A DNA stretch of 64,000 bases from positions 40,772 to 104,771 of the forward strand of contig JASLFU010000004.1 in the NCBI GenBank assembly GCA_030150405.1, given 5' to 3'. This DNA comes from Ignatzschineria sp. (GTDB lineage Bacteria > Pseudomonadota > Gammaproteobacteria > Cardiobacteriales > Wohlfahrtiimonadaceae). The notes under the pieces were generated by a model. That model saw nothing but the letters and a program-made list of their open reading frames with translations, searched no databases and had not been told where the DNA came from. Within the stretch, counting starts at the first letter, position 1. Each line of letters begins with the position of its first letter. Position numbers and translations under genes: made by a program. Shown one piece after another: positions 18,374 to 29,992 of the stretch.

Positions 18374-18811
18374 TTATAGCTTATGTGTTTGGATCTTAAA
18401 ACCTAAATCCCGATAAATACGGTAATGATCTCGGCTTGCATGGAGCACCTCCGGATCTTGGGTGATAATCTCAAAGATTCGGGGGAACTTCCCCTCTTTA
18501 GCCGACTCTGGTACATCGTGATGAAGATTAATCAACAATGAACGCCGGGGTAATTCCCAATCCCGATCAGATAGATAGACAAAATCAAAATCGTTAATAT
18601 CTTCCGCGGATTCGATAATAGCGTGGGGCAAAAAGCCCGCCTCATCAATATCCCAAATCAGACGATCGATCCGCTCCATAAGCGCTTTATCATTAAAATG
18701 GAGAAAGGTGGGTTCTTCTGCCTCATACGCTTTCTCCACAAGCTTTAAGAGTAACGCAACCCGCGTCATCTCATTTGCAGTGGGTAGAACATAAAAGCTA
18801 ACTTCTGGCAT
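18374..18811 (-). CDS. holC: DNA polymerase III chi subunit
   Basis: Accessory clamp-loader subunit that binds single-strand binding protein. The 145-residue protein opens SFYVLPTAN and has a LHFNDKALMERIDRLIWD helix, FLPHAI, and a C-terminal ARDHYRIYRDLGFKI-like helix; this is the HolC layout, although sequence identity to E. coli is low. The start is preceded by an AG-rich run (AAGAGAGAGAAGA). The pepA gene that often precedes holC is absent. It is convergent with recN and divergent from tgt. Confidence 0.8.
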   Translation of the reverse strand: MPEVSFYVLPTANEMTRVALLLKLVEKAYEAEEPTFLHFNDKALMERIDRLIWDIDEAGFLPHAIIESAEDINDFDFVYLSDRDWELPRRSLLINLHHDVPESAKEGKFPRIFEIITQDPEVLHASRDHYRIYRDLGFKIQTHKL

Positions 18812-18962
18812 TCTTCTCTCTCTTTATAAGCGCTTGTAGGTAGATCCTTACAAAAATCCGCAGGCTTAATCGCCCCTAACTTTGGCCCTAAAAGCCCTAA
18901 ATGATGCGGGCGAAACTCAGGCAAGGAATCTCTGAAATCTTTATGGTTTATCGGTAAAATAA

Positions 18963-20129
<1,167 letters not shown>

Positions 20130-20199
20130 TCAAAATACCGCTTCAATTATGGAGAGATGCTCTCTTGCCATGCCTCGGATTTAGGAATGCAAACCACCG

Positions 20200-21264
20200 A
20201 TGAAACTTATTAATCGCTATATACGCCGCGAAATCACCTCAACCTTTGCCGCTGTACTTTTAGTATTGATCTCCATTCTACTGGTACAGCGTTTGGCTTA
20301 TTATCTTAATCAGGTGATCAATGGCACGCTATCACAATCGGCTGTCTTCTCACTCCTTGGGTTACAGGTGGTTCGATTTATCACAGAGCTACTGCCGCTG
20401 AGCTTTCTCTTAGCCTCTATTTTAGCTTTTGGCCGCCTTTATAAAGATAGCGAAATGACGGCCTTTTACTCCTTAGGCGTCCCAGTTAAAGCGATCTATC
20501 GGATTCTTTTATGGTTAGCGATTCCTCTGAGTATTCTACTGGTAGTGCTCAATTTCTGGGTTGTTCCCGAGATTGCACGCACTCAAGATGATGTGCTTAA
20601 AAAAGCACGGGAAGATGCGCAACTTACCATCTTAAAACCGGGGATATTTCGGGACTTTGCCAATGGCAAGCACACTATTTATGTACGCAATATCGAAAAA
20701 GAGAGCGGCACGCTACGGGATGTTTTTATTAAAACCTATGAAACCGATGGTTCAGAGTCGATTACTTTTGCTGAAAGCGGCTCTCAATACATTACCCCCG
20801 AAAATGTGCGCTATATTCTGTTACATAATGGCACGCGTACACAGATCGCCCCAGGGGAGAAGGGGTATTACGAAAATGTTCACTTTGAAGATATGCGAGT
20901 AAGGCTCGATTCAGATGATTCACTCACCTGGCCAAAAGCGATCTCTTTTACTGCCACACAGGTGCTCACCGGGACAAAACCTGTGGAAAAGGCGGAATTT
21001 CATCGCCGAATTGCAGGACCTTTATCGGTCTTTATTCTGGTTTTAATGATCCCCGCTCTCTCCCATGCAAAGCCCCGGGAGGGACGTTTTAATAAATTAA
21101 TTATTGGCGTAATTTTTTATGTAATCTACTTCAATCTTATTGGAGTGGGGCAAGCATGGATTCGCAAAGGCTCGGTGGACCCTAATTTAGGCTTATGGTG
21201 GGTGCATGGGCTAAATCTTCTTTTTGCGCTCTTTATCTCTTGGCGCCACAATCGAACACTCTAA
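20200..21264 (+). CDS. lptF: LPS export permease LptF
   Basis: One of two inner-membrane permeases of the LptB2FG transporter that extracts lipopolysaccharide for export. The 354-residue protein has the YjgP/YjgQ architecture: two to three membrane helices at the start (about 15-110), a periplasmic beta-jellyroll (about 130-265), and three helices at the end. The family block LPLSFLLASILAFGRLYKDSEMTAFYSLG (67-95) is clear. lptG follows 17 bp later. lptB is elsewhere. The gap from tgt is 70 bp with a small GAGAG-CTCTC hairpin. Confidence 0.92.
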   Translation: MKLINRYIRREITSTFAAVLLVLISILLVQRLAYYLNQVINGTLSQSAVFSLLGLQVVRFITELLPLSFLLASILAFGRLYKDSEMTAFYSLGVPVKAIYRILLWLAIPLSILLVVLNFWVVPEIARTQDDVLKKAREDAQLTILKPGIFRDFANGKHTIYVRNIEKESGTLRDVFIKTYETDGSESITFAESGSQYITPENVRYILLHNGTRTQIAPGEKGYYENVHFEDMRVRLDSDDSLTWPKAISFTATQVLTGTKPVEKAEFHRRIAGPLSVFILVLMIPALSHAKPREGRFNKLIIGVIFYVIYFNLIGVGQAWIRKGSVDPNLGLWWVHGLNLLFALFISWRHNRTL

Positions 21265-21281
21265 GGGATAGGGAAATCACT

Positions 21282-22322
21282 ATGTTAAAAATCGATCGTT
21301 ATACCTTTAAAGTCACCCTCTTTTTTACGCTGCTCTGCCTGCTGTTACTGGTGATTATTGAATCCTTTTTCACCTTCTTAAATGAGTTACAAGACCTTGG
21401 GCATGATGATTATGGGCTTATTCAGATATCGCTCTATATCCTTTTTGACACCCCTACACGGGTTTACCGCATCTTCCCGATGGCGCTCCTTCTCGGTGCT
21501 CTATTAGGGCTTGGACAGTTGGCATCTAATAACGAACTGACCGCCATTCGCACTGCAGGATTTAGTAAAGCACGTACCATCTTTGGCGCAGTCATTGCCA
21601 CTATTTTAATGAGCTTTCTCGTGGTGATCCTCGGGGAGTATGTGGTGCCTGAATCTCAGATAAAGGCAGACTCCATGGCGAGAAAGAGCACTCTTGGTAA
21701 GGGCTTTTGGGCAATTGGAGATAACTACATGATCGAAGTGGGGTCGATTCAAGATCACACGCTCAATAAGGTTAATCTCTATAAATCTAACCCGAAACAC
21801 CAGCTCGATCATGCCATTAAAACGCAAAAGGCAGAGTTAGTGGGCAACGACTGGGTAATTCCTAAAGCCGAGCAACTCACCTTTCATCGTCACAATGTGG
21901 AAAAGAGCACTCTTACCGACGTTGTAGTCCCGACACTCATTGATCAAACAGCCCTCACAGCGCTAAGTAACAGCCCTGATAATCTCTCCGCTCGAAAGCT
22001 ATGGCAATTTATCACCTACTTAGATAAAAACCATCTTGACAGTAACGAGTATCGCTTAGCCTTTTGGTCAAAAATCTTTCATCCTTTAACCAATATCTCT
22101 ATGATTCTGATCGCCACCCCGCTTGTTTTTGCCCAACAACGCCGGCAAGGCATTGGTGAGCGTATCTTAATTGGGGTTATTCTCGGGCTTGGGATCTACC
22201 TCGCTACACAGATGTTAGGGCACTTTATTCTTCTTTCAGGTTTTGCGCCCATCATTGGGGCGATCTTCCCCACTTTTTTAGCGGTCATTTTAGCGATTAT
22301 TCTCTTTAAACTACTGCCTTAA
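21282..22322 (+). CDS. lptG: LPS export permease LptG
   Basis: Second permease of the LPS exporter, pairing with LptF. The 346-residue protein opens MLKIDRYTFKVTLFFTLLCLL with a membrane helix. It has the LGLGQLASNNELTAIRTAGFSKARTI block near 85-110, a periplasmic domain, and three C-terminal helices. The reading frame is open 29 codons upstream inside lptF, but the ATG at 21282 has GGGA at a suitable distance and matches the family start. A strong terminator follows at 22385. Confidence 0.92.
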   Translation: MLKIDRYTFKVTLFFTLLCLLLLVIIESFFTFLNELQDLGHDDYGLIQISLYILFDTPTRVYRIFPMALLLGALLGLGQLASNNELTAIRTAGFSKARTIFGAVIATILMSFLVVILGEYVVPESQIKADSMARKSTLGKGFWAIGDNYMIEVGSIQDHTLNKVNLYKSNPKHQLDHAIKTQKAELVGNDWVIPKAEQLTFHRHNVEKSTLTDVVVPTLIDQTALTALSNSPDNLSARKLWQFITYLDKNHLDSNEYRLAFWSKIFHPLTNISMILIATPLVFAQQRRQGIGERILIGVILGLGIYLATQMLGHFILLSGFAPIIGAIFPTFLAVILAIILFKLLP

Positions 22323-22384
22323 ACGAAAATCTGTTAAAGCGAAAGAAGCTTATCTTCTCTTTTTAGAACAAAAAATATTAAAAA

Positions 22385-22428
22385 AGCTCTGCGAAATGAT
22401 TCAATAGAATCTCCCGCAGAGCTTTTTT
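22385..22428. terminator. Bidirectional intrinsic terminator between lptG and cpsG
   Basis: AGCTCTGCG (22385-22393) pairs with CGCAGAGCT (22415-22423). The stem is flanked by A5 on the left and T6 on the right, so it can stop transcription from both the lptFG side and the convergent minus-strand side. Both neighbouring genes converge on it. Confidence 0.88.
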
Positions 22429-22463
22429 ATCGTGACTAAGTTTTCAATAACGTCCATTGCCCC

Positions 22464-23858
22464 TTAGGGCGAAAGTAAAAAGGGCGTGAGAAGCTGATGA
22501 ACTCTCTCAACCATCGCCTCCACCCTTTCTTCTGAAGCTTTTGATTCAATATTAACACGCAATAAGGGCTCAGTATTTGATCCCCGAATATTGATCCGCA
22601 GATCTCCTTGAAGCTCGAGACTCAAGCCATCGATCCAATCTTTTTTCAACGTCTCATCCGCAAAGCTTGCTGCTAAAAAATCGATCGCCTCATCATTATT
22701 ACGTACACTAAAATTGAGTTCTCCACTGCAAGGATACGCTTTCTGAGCTGCTTTCACTAAGTCATACAGTCGCCCCTCCCGTCTCATTAAAAGATCTAGC
22801 ATTAAGAGAAACGGGATCATGCCTGAATCGCAGTAATCAAAATCTCTAAAGTAGTGATGGGCGCTCATCTCGCCACCATAGATCGCCCCTTCTCTACGCA
22901 TCGTACGCTTCATAGGAGAATGCCCGCCCGAAGAGATCACAACACGCCCGCCGGCCTTTTCAATCTCAGCACGACTATTCCAGATCTGCCGCGCATCGAT
23001 CACTACGGTTTCGCCAGGCGCCTTATCCCGCAGAATCTCACTAGCTAAGAGGCCAACAATATAGCAACTATCGATAAACTCTCCCCGATGGTCAAAGAAA
23101 AAGCAGCGATCAAAATCACCATCCCACGCTACGCCAAAATCTGCTTTGTGCTCTAAAATGGCGTGCTGTGTAGCCTTTCTGCGCTCTGGAATAAGGGGAT
23201 TTGGTACACCATTAGGAAAACTGCCATCAGGCGTCTGGTTCACCTTAATCAATCTACAAGGAAGATGTGGCTCTAAAAGATCCACTACCGCTCCGGCACA
23301 ACCATTTCCGCTATTGACCACTACGGTTAGAGGCAATTTTTCCGCAGATTTTAAGGTCGCTTCATCAGGCAAAAAGAATTGTAGCAGCCGCTCAATATAA
23401 GCCCCCTTATCCCGATGGTAAAAGAGCTCCCCCTCTTTGACTGCTAAGCGATACTCCTGCTTTTCGATGCGCTCCTTTAAAGCTAAAAGGCCGCTCTCCC
23501 GGCTAATAGGCTCTGCATTTCGCCCCACAATTTTAAAACCATTATGATTTTTAGGATTATGGCTGGCGGTAATCATAATTCCACCATCTGCCTTAAGCGC
23601 TACCGTATTAAAGTAGACCTCTTCTGTGCCACAGAGCCCAAGTAGAGTGACATCTGCACCTGCTTTACGTAAACCTTCAATTAATTTCTTAGCAAGGGGG
23701 ATACTCGTTTCGCGAACATCATACCCCACCACAACATGTTGAGCTTTCTGCTCCGCCACAAAAACAAGGCCTAGCATATACGCTAGGCTCTCATCTATAT
23801 CGCGCGGAACTTCGCCACGAATATCGTATGCTTTAAAGCCTGACGATGGAATCATCAT
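22464..23858 (-). CDS. Phosphomannomutase (CpsG/ManB type)
   Basis: Alpha-D-phosphohexomutase interconverting mannose-6-phosphate and mannose-1-phosphate for GDP-mannose, used in surface sugars. The 464-residue protein has FKAYDIRG (8-15), the phosphoserine loop TASHNPKNHNG with S99, the metal loop DGDFDRC near 244, the sugar loop GGEMSAHHYFRD and the phosphate loop RGSNTEPLLRVNIES. The GEMSAHHYFRD wording matches CpsG/ManB more than Pgm. A dual phosphoglucomutase/phosphomannomutase role (AlgC-like) is possible. It starts 50 bp after purA on the same strand and may be co-transcribed. Confidence 0.85.
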   Translation of the reverse strand: MMIPSSGFKAYDIRGEVPRDIDESLAYMLGLVFVAEQKAQHVVVGYDVRETSIPLAKKLIEGLRKAGADVTLLGLCGTEEVYFNTVALKADGGIMITASHNPKNHNGFKIVGRNAEPISRESGLLALKERIEKQEYRLAVKEGELFYHRDKGAYIERLLQFFLPDEATLKSAEKLPLTVVVNSGNGCAGAVVDLLEPHLPCRLIKVNQTPDGSFPNGVPNPLIPERRKATQHAILEHKADFGVAWDGDFDRCFFFDHRGEFIDSCYIVGLLASEILRDKAPGETVVIDARQIWNSRAEIEKAGGRVVISSGGHSPMKRTMRREGAIYGGEMSAHHYFRDFDYCDSGMIPFLLMLDLLMRREGRLYDLVKAAQKAYPCSGELNFSVRNNDEAIDFLAASFADETLKKDWIDGLSLELQGDLRINIRGSNTEPLLRVNIESKASEERVEAMVERVHQLLTPFLLSP

Positions 23859-23908
23859 GCCTCCTGAGCAACTATTTTTAAAAGAGTTAAATGAATCTCG
23901 CCTTTAAA

Positions 23909-25231
<1,323 letters not shown>

Positions 25232-25274
25232 CTAATCAATCTGGAGTCCTCATAAAAGACCCCGAGTAGGCATA

Positions 25275-25326
25275 AACCCACCCTATTATCACAATTTACC
25301 CGGCAGATGCATTGATGCACGCCGGG
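25275..25326 (-). promoter_or_regulatory. Promoter-like sequence and palindrome in the purA leader
   Basis: On the minus strand CCCGGC...GCCGGG with inner TGCAT/ATGCA (25326-25299) forms a stable stem. It is followed by TGTGATAAT (25288-25280), an extended -10 match. The palindrome covers the -35 position, where no TTGACA is seen. This layout would suit a repressor site or a structured leader. It does not match the E. coli PurR box. Confidence 0.4.
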
Positions 25327-25420
25327 AAAACTTATCATTTAATCTATTACTTTGAGTCGAGCGCTACTAAAGCAACTGTTAGCTGCACCTTACGCTCTGC
25401 ATTTTAAATCTCTCTATAGA

Positions 25421-26473
25421 CTACTTTTGATGAAAGTATTTAAAAAACTCATTGTCAGGATCTAAAATCAAGAGATCGCCCTGCCCTTTAAAGGCCTTCT
25501 TGTAAGCCTCTAAACTTCTGTAAAAGGCATAAAAGTCTGGATCTTGGCTATATGCTTTGGCATAAATCTCAGCGGCTTCGGCATCCCCTTGACCGCGAAT
25601 AATCTCCGCCTCTTCATACGCTTTTGCCAACATCACCGCACGGTTCTTATCTGCATCTGCAACCTTTTCGATATAAGCAGCCTCACCTTTAGAACGAAGC
25701 TCCGTCGCTACCCGTTCACGATCTGTCCGCATACGTTTAAAGACGTTCTCTGTAACATCATCGGGAAGTTCAACCCCATTAATACGCACATCGACAATCT
25801 CAACCCCATATTTCTCTGCTTCAATCGAAAGGGCAACGAGAATCGATTTCTCAATCTCTTGTCGAATCGTATTGTTAAGATCAACCTTCTGCCCTGCAAT
25901 TTCGGCAATGTGGCTCTCTTTACTCTTAATAACGATATCCACATCCGCTTCATGAATATCTTCGAGCGTCTTCTCGTCTAAATTAATGGCATCGAGTGGC
26001 TTATCAAAAACTAAGCTATCCCCTTTTTTGCCATATTTTTTGCTCTCAGTGTCGATATTTCCGCCCACAACGGTCTGAACATCTCGCTTACCAAACGCAG
26101 CTCGGAAGTTATTCTTAACAATCGGCTCTAAAAGCTGATTAAAGACTGCTGGACTTCCTTGAACACGTTGATAATAGACCGCAGGATCCATAGCTCGCCA
26201 TTTCACAAAAGTATCTACAATCAGGTTTTTCTTCTCTGATGTTAAAAATGGCTCTGGTTTTGTCTCTAGTGTTTGAATTCGCCCATCAAATTTACGCACA
26301 TTTTGAATAAAGGGCAGCTTAAAATGGAGCCCTGGCTCTTCATACACCTCAACAATGCGACCAAACTGCAAGCGAATGCCTCGCTCCCATTGATTGAGCG
26401 TAAAGACAGACTCACTAATAATAAAGATTCCCACCACTACAAGCGGGAGAATTAAACGGCTTAATAATCTCAT
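25421..26473 (-). CDS. hflC: HflC protease-modulator protein
   Basis: Prohibitin/SPFH-family membrane protein that forms a periplasm-facing complex with HflK around FtsH and modulates its proteolysis. The 350-residue protein has one N-terminal membrane helix (about 5-25), then the SPFH domain with VFTLNQWERGIRLQFGRI and LETKPEPFLTSEKKNLIVD, and a helical tail rich in Ala, Glu and Lys (EAEIIRGQGDAEAAEIYAKAY). It follows hflK by 24 bp, as in E. coli. Confidence 0.94.
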   Translation of the reverse strand: MRLLSRLILPLVVVGIFIISESVFTLNQWERGIRLQFGRIVEVYEEPGLHFKLPFIQNVRKFDGRIQTLETKPEPFLTSEKKNLIVDTFVKWRAMDPAVYYQRVQGSPAVFNQLLEPIVKNNFRAAFGKRDVQTVVGGNIDTESKKYGKKGDSLVFDKPLDAINLDEKTLEDIHEADVDIVIKSKESHIAEIAGQKVDLNNTIRQEIEKSILVALSIEAEKYGVEIVDVRINGVELPDDVTENVFKRMRTDRERVATELRSKGEAAYIEKVADADKNRAVMLAKAYEEAEIIRGQGDAEAAEIYAKAYSQDPDFYAFYRSLEAYKKAFKGQGDLLILDPDNEFFKYFHQK

Positions 26474-26497
26474 ATAACTATTCCTTCTCTCCGATGA

Positions 26498-27748
26498 TTA
26501 GCGATAGTAACGTCCACGAATGCGAGGTTCAGGCTCTTGTTTAACCTGAGGTTGCACCACAACAGGTGTGCGCTCATTATTGGGCTCCGCCTCAACTTTT
26601 ACCGCACTCTCATTTTTTTGGCTACGCTCCGCTTTCTCACTTTCGGATGAAGATTTTTTAATCTGCTGATCGAGCATCTTCTCTAAAGGCAACATCATCA
26701 GGTTATTATTGCCCCCTTGCTGCCCCATAATAATTTTATTGGTATCTTCAAAGACACGCTCAATGGTCTCTAAATAGAGACGCTCTCGAGTAATTTCAGG
26801 GGAGATCTGATACGCCGCAAAGAGCTGATTGAAACGTTCTGCCTCCCCTCGGGCTTGGGCAATCTTACTCTCCCGATAAGCTTCCGCCTGGCGAATTTCA
26901 CGTTCTGCCTCACCTTGCGCTTCCTCTTCTACCTTACTCTGGTACGCTTTTGCCTGGTTAATTCGGCTCTGCTCATCTTCACGAGCACGAATGGCATCTG
27001 AGAAAGCATCCTGCACCGCAGCGGGCGCTTGCGCATCTTCAAGGTTCACGTTGGTGATCACTAAGCCGATCTCGTAGTTGTCGATAATATTTTGCGCAAG
27101 CTCTTTTACCTCTTGCATCAATTTTTCCCGACCATCGGTTAAGATATCATCAAGCAGTGTCTGCCCTACACGCTCCCGAGTAGCACTATCGACCACCTCT
27201 TTAAGCGTTTCATCAGGATTGACTGACGTAAACCAATATTTATGGGGCTCATCATTATCGATCTGATATTGCACCTCAACCCGCACATCAACGATGTTTT
27301 CATCTTTCGTTAACATTGCAGAGCGGCGCCCACCCTTATCCATAATGCCGATTTTTTGAGAAAAACGGCGCTGGATATCGATAATACGATGCTCCCCAAT
27401 AGGGCTAGGAAAACGCCAAGTTAACCCGGGATTTTTGGTTGCATGATACTTCCCTAAAAAGAGCTCTACCCCTTTTTGCCCGGCGTCGACCGTATAAAAT
27501 CCTGTTGCGAGCCAACCTCCAAAGAGAAGAACAGCCCCAATCGCCACATATTTACCAAAGCCTTGAGGCGCTTGACCTTGCCCGCGCATCCCTTTTTTAC
27601 CGCCACCAAAGATCCCCCCAAACTTCTTTAAAAGCTGGTCGAGATCGGGGGCAGAACCATCGTTTCGTGGGCGCTCTGGTCCACGATGAGAATTCTCTCT
27701 TCCGTCGCGTGGCTCTTGCCAAGCCATTTCTAGATTATTGTTTTTCAT
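26498..27748 (-). CDS. hflK: HflK protease-modulator protein
   Basis: Partner of HflC in the FtsH-associated complex. The 416-residue protein has a glycine-rich hydrophilic N-terminus (about 1-68) containing GGIFGGGKKG, a membrane helix near 70-88, the SPFH domain (FYTVDAGQKGVELFLGKY onward), a coiled Ala/Glu/Arg region, and a charged, Pro/Glu-rich C-terminal tail ending RIRGRYYR. The first ATG is chosen because AAAGG precedes it; an inner MAWQEP start, as in E. coli, has no ribosome site. Confidence 0.93.
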   Translation of the reverse strand: MKNNNLEMAWQEPRDGRENSHRGPERPRNDGSAPDLDQLLKKFGGIFGGGKKGMRGQGQAPQGFGKYVAIGAVLLFGGWLATGFYTVDAGQKGVELFLGKYHATKNPGLTWRFPSPIGEHRIIDIQRRFSQKIGIMDKGGRRSAMLTKDENIVDVRVEVQYQIDNDEPHKYWFTSVNPDETLKEVVDSATRERVGQTLLDDILTDGREKLMQEVKELAQNIIDNYEIGLVITNVNLEDAQAPAAVQDAFSDAIRAREDEQSRINQAKAYQSKVEEEAQGEAEREIRQAEAYRESKIAQARGEAERFNQLFAAYQISPEITRERLYLETIERVFEDTNKIIMGQQGGNNNLMMLPLEKMLDQQIKKSSSESEKAERSQKNESAVKVEAEPNNERTPVVVQPQVKQEPEPRIRGRYYR

Positions 27749-27834
27749 TCACTACCTTTTAACACTTTGGTCTTCTGTTAAAGATTGATTATTATTCAAC
27801 CCCACAAGATACCAACTTTTAGCGCTATTTGCAC

Positions 27835-29259
27835 CTATAGATATTGGTCGAAATATTCACCTGCTTCAGGGAATTCTTTAAGGAGGCGCAGCACTCTATG
27901 CTTAGCAATATAGAGCTCTAAAATAGAATTCCCCTGCTCATCAAATCGCTCCTCTTTTACACCATCGAGCTCATAAAGTTCTGCCCGCAAACGCCCCTCT
28001 TTGGGGGGAAGCGTAATCGTAACGCTTAAATGGTTTTGCTGAAAATAGCCAGAAATCGCCTCCATCAAGAGATCGATTCCCAAATCTTTCTCGGCAGAAA
28101 TCCAAACAGCCTCCACCAACCCCGAAGGATCTTTAATAACATGGGGCTCAAGTTCGGATTTTAAATCGATCTTATTAAACACCTGAATTCGCGAAACCTC
28201 ATCAGCTTCAATCGTTGATAAAACTTCCGCCACTTCTGCCATTTTCAGAGATCGTTCTGGATCAGCGACATCGATCACCTCTAAAAGAAGATCTGCCTCT
28301 GCCGCTTGCTGCAGTGTCGATTTAAAAGCCTCCACCAGATCATGGGGCAATTTTGAGATAAACCCAACGGTATCCACCAATACAGAGCGCCCTACATGCT
28401 CAAGATCCAACGCACGATGGGTGGGATCTAAGGTTGCAAAGAGCTGATCTTTCGCATAAACATCCGCATCGGTTAAACGATTAAAGAGTGATGATTTTCC
28501 GGCGTTGGTATAACCGACAAGCGCGATGGTAGGAACTTCGTTTCTCTCCCGCGAGGTTCGCCCCTGCTCCCGCATTTTAGACACCGCTTCTAAGCGCTTT
28601 TTAAGCTGCCGAATTCGTCCCCCGATTAAGCGGCGATCCATCTCTAGCTGCGTCTCACCAGGGCCTCGCAAACCTACAGCGCCCCCTCGTTGTTGCTCTA
28701 AATTGGAGTGCTTACGCACTAAACGGGTGGAGAGACGCGTCAACTGCGCAAGCTCCACCTGCAGTTTACCTTCAAAGCTCTGCGCACGCTGAGCAAAGAT
28801 ATCAAGAATCAACCCCGTGCGATCCACTACACGCACGCCGCAAAGATTCTCTAAGTTTCGGCTCTGACTTGGGGAGAGATCATGATTTACCAGAATCACA
28901 TTCGCAAAATATCGCTCTGCCGCTTGCTTAACCTCTTCCGCCTTACCGCTACCTAAAAAATATTTATGATTAGGCGTATGGCGACTTCCACTAATAAAGG
29001 CACAAGCTTCAACACCTGCAGACGCCACAAGTTCACGAAACTCATCAAACTCGCCATCTTCGGTATCCGGCATCTCAAGCGCGACTAAGATCGCCCGATC
29101 ACGCCCCTGATCTATAAGATCCTCCTCTAAAGGTGGGGGCGGGAGAATGGTTTCCGGGTGACGCGCCTCTTCAGACCATACCCCTTCATCGTGCGAAACA
29201 TTCTCTTCGCGCGCTTCAGCTATCTTCTCTCTCTCCGTTGCCGTTTTATCTCTACCCAT
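27835..29259 (-). CDS. hflX: Ribosome-associated GTPase HflX
   Basis: GTPase that splits stalled or hibernating ribosomes. The 474-residue protein has an acidic N-terminal extension (about 1-50), the glycine-rich HflX domain (SGSRHTPNHKYFLGSGKAEEV near 90-110), the linker RGGAVGLRGPGETQLEMDRR, P-loop GYTNAGKSS (249-257), the switch DTVGF and a short C-terminal domain. It follows hfq after a gap of 167 bp that contains two strong hairpins. Confidence 0.95.
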   Translation of the reverse strand: MGRDKTATEREKIAEAREENVSHDEGVWSEEARHPETILPPPPLEEDLIDQGRDRAILVALEMPDTEDGEFDEFRELVASAGVEACAFISGSRHTPNHKYFLGSGKAEEVKQAAERYFANVILVNHDLSPSQSRNLENLCGVRVVDRTGLILDIFAQRAQSFEGKLQVELAQLTRLSTRLVRKHSNLEQQRGGAVGLRGPGETQLEMDRRLIGGRIRQLKKRLEAVSKMREQGRTSRERNEVPTIALVGYTNAGKSSLFNRLTDADVYAKDQLFATLDPTHRALDLEHVGRSVLVDTVGFISKLPHDLVEAFKSTLQQAAEADLLLEVIDVADPERSLKMAEVAEVLSTIEADEVSRIQVFNKIDLKSELEPHVIKDPSGLVEAVWISAEKDLGIDLLMEAISGYFQQNHLSVTITLPPKEGRLRAELYELDGVKEERFDEQGNSILELYIAKHRVLRLLKEFPEAGEYFDQYL

Positions 29260-29291
29260 TAATGTTTTATCACCTACTTTTTAAACGCTAT

Positions 29292-29335
29292 AAAAACGGA
29301 AAGCTCTAAAGTCTCATGATCGAGTCTTTAGAGCT
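29292..29335 (-). terminator. Intrinsic terminator downstream of hfq
   Basis: On the minus strand AGCTCTAAAG pairs with CTTTAGAGCT (29335-29326 with 29311-29302). An A/A mismatch and a further CTC/GAG extend the stem around a GATCAT loop. TTTTT follows four bases after the stem. It lies 91 bases after the hfq stop and 43 before hflX. Confidence 0.75.
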
Positions 29336-29356
29336 CCCAAATTGTCTCCTGCCTAA

Positions 29357-29398
29357 TGCATTCCCACTAGCCGACTAAAGCTAAAGTGGGAAGATGCA
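29357..29398 (-). ncRNA. Stable hairpin in the hfq 3' region, possible sRNA segment
   Basis: TTCCCACT (29361-29368) pairs with AGTGGGAA (29385-29392), with outer TGCA/TGCA pairs across a two-base bulge. No T run follows, so it is not itself a terminator. Together with the terminator at 29292-29335 it gives an RNA of about 100 bases with two hairpins. An sRNA role is speculative. Confidence 0.25.
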
Positions 29399-29426
29399 GT
29401 ATAGGTTAATTTCACAAAATTGGAGA

Positions 29427-29669
29427 TCACTCGTCGTGATCATCCTCATCTTGCTGATTTAAATTGATATTGCGCGCCGGGACGATCGTTGACACAGCGT
29501 GCTTATAGATCATCTGGCTAACATTAGAGCGCAACAAAATCACAAATTGGTCAAAAGACTCAATCTGCCCTTGGAGCTTAATCCCGTTAATTAAAAAGAT
29601 CGAAACAGGTACACGCTCTTTTCGCAACATATTTAAAAATGGATCTTGAAGGGATTGCATTTTTGCCAT
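29427..29669 (-). CDS. hfq: RNA chaperone Hfq
   Basis: Hexameric Sm-like protein that pairs small RNAs with mRNAs. The 80-residue protein has Sm1 ([24 protein letters not shown]) and Sm2 ([12 protein letters not shown]) with the distal- and proximal-face residues of E. coli Hfq. The disordered tail is cut to about 13 residues and ends in an acidic tip, QQDEDDHDE. miaA, the usual upstream gene, is missing; a candidate promoter lies at 29739-29767. Confidence 0.97.
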   Translation of the reverse strand: MAKMQSLQDPFLNMLRKERVPVSIFLINGIKLQGQIESFDQFVILLRSNVSQMIYKHAVSTIVPARNINLNQQDEDDHDE

Positions 29670-29738
29670 CGGGTATCTCTCTTATTCTTCTTATTTGATA
29701 TGAATCGGTTGCCCAGTCATCCTGAGTTATATTCAATA

Positions 29739-29767
29739 AGTATAAATCATTTCGAGTTCGATGGGAA
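29739..29767 (-). promoter_or_regulatory. Candidate hfq promoter
   Basis: On the minus strand TTCCCA (29767-29762) and TATACT (29744-29739) are 17 bases apart, 70 bases upstream of the hfq ATG. The -10 has five of six consensus bases and the -35 four of six. The whole divergent gap 29670-29992 contains this, the plus-strand promoter at 29891 and a GCGATT-AATCGC palindrome at 29958-29971; I see no gene in it. Confidence 0.45.
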
Positions 29768-29890
29768 AATTACTTCTTGCGCAATGGAGCTTTATTTTTT
29801 TATTCCACAAGCGATCGATACACTTAAGCCGTGCGCCTTAAAAAAACCATTTTACGTCCTGTAACTTCTGCTCCCTTTTCAGGTTTTAGG

Positions 29891-29919
29891 TTGTAGCCTT
29901 CTTCGATTCAAACTATACT
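29891..29919 (+). promoter_or_regulatory. Candidate promoter for the HAD phosphatase gene
   Basis: TTGTAG (29891-29896) and TATACT (29914-29919) are separated by exactly 17 bases, 74 bases before the ATG at 29993. The -10 is good and the -35 weak. A short palindrome GCGATT-AA-AATCGC (29958-29971) lies in the leader. Confidence 0.45.
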
Positions 29920-29992
29920 TTCCGCTTGATGATTTTCGAAAAACCAATATCAGATGAGCGATTAAAATCGCACAGAATGAGAAGGAACAACC

